Assembly (NCBI GenBank): GCA_031270215.1
Contig: JAISYB010000098.1
Location: 1 to 8,448, forward strand
Length of the DNA stretch: 8,448 nt
Direction: 5' to 3'
Source of the DNA: Streptococcaceae bacterium
Lineage (GTDB): Bacteria > Bacillota > Bacilli > Lactobacillales > Streptococcaceae
The position numbers and the translations under genes are program-made. The stretch's first letter is position 1; each line of letters begins with the position of its first letter. A model generated the notes under the pieces. The model made no database searches, was not told the origin of the DNA, and saw only the letters and a list, made by a program, of their open reading frames with translations. This document shows positions 5,923 through 8,448 of this stretch, in pieces.

Positions 5923-7015
5923 AAACGACTCCTCCAATAATTGTTTTTACAGCTTTAATCGCTGTTTTTATCACACGTGTATTGCCATTAGCATCTCTTA
6001 AAACTTTTTCTGCTTCCTCAAAAGTAAATAAGGTAATATCTGCATCAAAGCCGACCTCAAGCTGCCCTTTAGTCGTTAAATGAAAATTCTTTGCCGGCAC
6101 ACTCGTGACACGCTCGATAATTTCCTCCCAAGTATAGCCAAGCGTCTGACATTTTTCCATTGTCGTTGCTAAGTCATATACTGGACCATTCTTGCGATTG
6201 CGATGATAAATATCTGTGCTGATTGAAGCTGCCTTCATTCCTGATTGCAGTGCAATATCAGCAACCTCAAAATTAAAACTATCCGTTCCATGACCGATAT
6301 CAAAAATAATCCCACGCTGATAAGCATCCCAGACAAAATCTTTAATTTTCCCATTGCTTCTATCCAAAATACCATTAACTTTCCCATTAAAGCAATGGGT
6401 TAAAACATCTCCAGACTCCATTCGTGCTAAAATCTCTTGCAATTCCGGCGGAGATGAACCGATATGAACCATTAGTGGCAAATTATTATTTTCATGTTGA
6501 ATGGCTTTAGCTAAATCTAGTGGCTTAATGCCGTTTTCGCCGATGACTGTCTTGCTCATTCTTACTTTAATACCAACGATAAAGTCCGGATATTTCAATA
6601 ACGCTTGACGAATTAATTGCGCTTGAACATTTGTCAAATCTGAAAGCTCATCTTGAGTGACAATTCCCGATTTAGAAATATTTAATAAGGCGTAAACATT
6701 GGTTTTAGCCTGCATTGCCAATTGGTAAAAATCGCCTATATTTTCTGCACCGGTTGTCCCAGCATCAATTACCGTTGTAACCCCTGTTGCGACACCGATC
6801 TGATCTGGTGTATCAAAATATAGCTTCATCTTTTCATAACAATGCACATGGTCATCGATCCAGCCAGCTGAAAAATATAAATTGCTCGCATCAATCACTT
6901 GCCTTGCCTGAGCATTAATCAGCTTTGAAACCTTGACAATTTTTCCGTCAGTAATCGCAAGCTCAAGTACTTTGCCTGCGATTGTTTTTCCATTCTTAAT
7001 CAATATATCGTACAT
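5912..7015 (-). CDS. Amidohydrolase/deacetylase family metallohydrolase (COG3964, EF_0837-like)
   Basis: A 367-residue cytoplasmic metal-dependent hydrolase of the amidohydrolase superfamily. Visible ligands: GWIDDHVHCYEK (51-62) with the His56-x-His58 pair on strand 1; Lys150 in VGIKVRMS, the probable carbamylated bridging lysine; His184 in MVHIGSSP; His207 in THCFNGK; and Asp268 in STDIYHRN. N- and C-terminal segments (1-50, 315-365) form the usual flanking beta-sandwich. Relatives have been labelled dihydroorotase or adenine deaminase, but tested COG3964 members hydrolyse acetyl esters or N-acetyl-D-amino acids, so an acyl-removing role is more likely. Placed directly before an ammonia lyase, it would expose the free amine that enzyme needs; this is inference. 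ATG 7015 follows AGAGGT and lies 31 bases after the DUF4310 gene. Confidence 0.9.
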   Translation of the reverse strand: MYDILIKNGKTIAGKVLELAITDGKIVKVSKLINAQARQVIDASNLYFSAGWIDDHVHCYEKMKLYFDTPDQIGVATGVTTVIDAGTTGAENIGDFYQLAMQAKTNVYALLNISKSGIVTQDELSDLTNVQAQLIRQALLKYPDFIVGIKVRMSKTVIGENGIKPLDLAKAIQHENNNLPLMVHIGSSPPELQEILARMESGDVLTHCFNGKVNGILDRSNGKIKDFVWDAYQRGIIFDIGHGTDSFNFEVADIALQSGMKAASISTDIYHRNRKNGPVYDLATTMEKCQTLGYTWEEIIERVTSVPAKNFHLTTKGQLEVGFDADITLFTFEEAEKVLRDANGNTRVIKTAIKAVKTIIGGVVYDN

Positions 7016-7046
7016 TTTTTACCTCTCTCACAATGCAGTGATTAGC

Positions 7047-7739
7047 TTACTGTAATGTCACTGGGAAGATAGCGCCTAAAATCATCGCACCTAAAATTGC
7101 GCCACCGGCTACCGGCTTTTTCCAGATATAAAAGAGTAATCCGCCAAGCGTTGCACCAATTCCAATCGGAATTGAAGCTTGACACGCACTCAAAATAATC
7201 AGTGGTCCTAAAAAGCGCCCTGCTGAGTTTCCTGCGCCCATCATCACATCAGCCCCGAAGGTTGAATTAGATTGATTAATCGTAAATTTTCGGATTAAAA
7301 TAATAATCCCACCGGTTATCCCACCTAAAACTGCACCAGTTAGCAATGAAAGTGCAAAATTATCAATCGGTGCTGTAATTTTCATACTCAATAAAATTGC
7401 CGGAATACCAATCCCAATTCCTGTCAAGATTGAGCCGCCAAGGTCTAAAATCCCAACTAATGACCCTTCTAAAATCCGAGCAAATAAGAAACTCGCACCA
7501 AATGCTGCTGCCGGACCAAATGATTCTCCGTCAAGCCCTGCTTTTAACATTGCAACGATTGATACTTCATTAAAAGCACCGACACCATATTTCACATACA
7601 TATGCGTGCCCGCAAAAACAGCGGCTGCCATAATTGCAACTAAAATTGGAAATACCCAATCCGCAAACCAAAAGCTTTTACGTTTAATTTCTTCCAAAAC
7701 AGCTGCTTGCTCTTCTTCCCATTCTCTGTTTTCTTCCAT
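7047..7739 (-). CDS. DUF4310 family membrane protein (EF_0833-like)
   Basis: A 230-residue integral membrane protein with no assigned activity. A charged N-terminal tail (1-22, rich in Glu and Arg) precedes hydrophobic spans at about 27-45, 92-118, 126-149, 176-205 and 208-227. Spans are unusually Gly-rich (GGSILTGIGIGIP, GAVLGGITGG, GAILGAMILGAI), as in channel or permease subunits. Between spans 1 and 2 is a conserved-looking polar loop (about 50-90, with GLDGESFGP). The pair DUF4311-DUF4310, usually preceded by SFCGS and DUF4312 small proteins, recurs with these three enzyme genes in distant bacteria, which suggests a substrate transporter; that role is inferred from context only. ATG 7739 follows AGGAG at 7-base spacing. 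A gap of 60 bases separates it from the DUF4311 gene. Confidence 0.85.
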   Translation of the reverse strand: MEENREWEEEQAAVLEEIKRKSFWFADWVFPILVAIMAAAVFAGTHMYVKYGVGAFNEVSIVAMLKAGLDGESFGPAAAFGASFLFARILEGSLVGILDLGGSILTGIGIGIPAILLSMKITAPIDNFALSLLTGAVLGGITGGIIILIRKFTINQSNSTFGADVMMGAGNSAGRFLGPLIILSACQASIPIGIGATLGGLLFYIWKKPVAGGAILGAMILGAIFPVTLQ

Positions 7740-7799
7740 TTCATATCTCCTATATTAACAATTTTATCTGATGTCTGCATCAAAATTTTAGCCTAATAA

Positions 7800-8448
7800 T
7801 TACTTCACATTAAACATATCATGAAGTCCGTTCAACCATTGCGGTATATTTAATTTAAAGCTTTCTAGTGTCTGTAAGTCAAAGCCTCTAAAGAAGCCGC
7901 TGAAAATGAATAACAAAATCACTGCTGCTAGCATGCTCTTTGTTACACGATTCCAACCAATCTCATCAACACCCTTACCTACTAAAATACCTAAAACAAC
8001 GCCAGGTACTGCATTTCCCATAATCAATTGTGCAATCCCGCCAAAAAGTGTGCCCCAAAAGCCTGAGCGCTTTCCTGCATCAATTGCTGCAAGCCAAAAC
8101 AAGACAGGCATTACTGTATTAATCAAAATAGTCGCTGCCGGTACTAAAACAGCTACTGCACTGACCTGCAATGCTTCCGGAATTGCTGTTGCTGTTGCAT
8201 TTAAAAATGCAATTAAAATGGCACCAATAATTGCGCCTGCAAATCCCATTTTCTTCGGATTGTGAATCGTTTCGCCAACTTTTTTATTCTTCATCAGCAA
8301 AGCGGCTGCTGCCCAGTTTGGCACAACGCGGTGCGTGACATCCTGCGTAAATGCACCAGCGCTTACAGCAGATGCCCAAACATTAAAGAAAAAACCAAGC
8401 CCAAAGGAAAAATGCGACGCGGGATCTCCCATACATGCATTCATCTCT
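7800..8448 (-). CDS. DUF4311 family membrane protein, N-terminus missing (EF_0832-like)
   Basis: The frame is open to the window edge: an in-frame GAG precedes the first visible ATG (8444), so the protein reads on as E-MNACMGDPASHFSFGLGFF and the true start lies outside. About 216 residues are visible against roughly 250 for the family, so some 40 are missing. Hydrophobic spans, counted from that ATG, lie at about 12-32, 67-90, 93-122, 128-158 and 168-186. The MNAC-GDPASHFSFG and TQDVTHRVVPNWAAAA stretches are, from memory, conserved family blocks and probably form the functional site. The product has no known activity; beside DUF4310 it is a candidate permease subunit. It is the first visible gene of the operon, whose promoter, small SFCGS/DUF4312 genes and possible PRD regulator would be expected further right. 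Confidence 0.85.
   Translation of the reverse strand, partial: EMNACMGDPASHFSFGLGFFFNVWASAVSAGAFTQDVTHRVVPNWAAAALLMKNKKVGETIHNPKKMGFAGAIIGAILIAFLNATATAIPEALQVSAVAVLVPAATILINTVMPVLFWLAAIDAGKRSGFWGTLFGGIAQLIMGNAVPGVVLGILVGKGVDEIGWNRVTKSMLAAVILLFIFSGFFRGFDLQTLESFKLNIPQWLNGLHDMFNVK

Noticed and set aside
5923..5937. TTG start adding five residues to the ammonia lyase
   Set aside because: The codons consist of the GGAGGAG ribosome binding site for the ATG at 5922.
7740..7799. Possible internal promoter between the DUF4311 and DUF4310 genes
   Set aside because: TTGATG and TAATAT-like boxes exist but with poor spacing; the 60-base gap is better read as ordinary operon spacing with a ribosome binding site.
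7906..8265. Plus-strand open frame of about 119 codons opposite the DUF4311 gene
   Set aside because: It is antisense to a clear membrane-protein gene, has no ribosome binding site, and its composition reflects the complement of hydrophobic codons.

Overview
This is a low-GC Firmicutes chromosome segment, most likely from the Lactobacillales and closest in gene content to Enterococcus or a near relative. The glnR-glnA pair with GlnR operators, the DegV family protein, the GTG-started rpsT and a D-glucosaminate-type (EF_083x-like) catabolic cluster all fit that group. Genus is inferred from family resemblance only.

Layout: positions 1-143 hold the N-terminus of an aldo/keto reductase, read leftward off the window edge. 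A DegV/FakB fatty-acid-binding protein (180-1040, minus) lies just upstream of it and has its own well-formed promoter. A 310-base gap follows, with an imperfect direct duplication and the glnA terminator. The nitrogen operon glnR-glnA (3164 to 1405, minus) has a sigma-A promoter and two consensus GlnR boxes. It is divergent from rpsT (3415-3669, plus), which has its own promoter, strong ribosome binding site and terminator. Positions 3764-4078 are a second gene-free stretch containing a nested palindromic element with an 18-bp perfect inverted repeat.

From 4079 to the right edge, all on the minus strand, is a catabolic operon in transcription order: a DUF4311 membrane protein (5'-cut by the window edge), a DUF4310 membrane protein, a COG3964 amidohydrolase/deacetylase, a DgaE-like PLP-dependent ammonia lyase and a DgaF-like KDGP aldolase. 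The three enzyme genes overlap by about 10 bases each, and each ribosome binding site lies inside the preceding gene, so they are almost certainly made together.

Taken together the operon looks like a route for importing an acylated amino-sugar acid, removing the acyl group, eliminating ammonia and cleaving the resulting 2-keto-3-deoxy sugar acid phosphate to pyruvate and glyceraldehyde 3-phosphate. The enzymatic half rests on family knowledge. The substrate and the transport role of DUF4310/DUF4311 are inference. This is the part of the window nearest to an undescribed system: the gene set recurs across distant bacteria, but I know of no established function for the whole.
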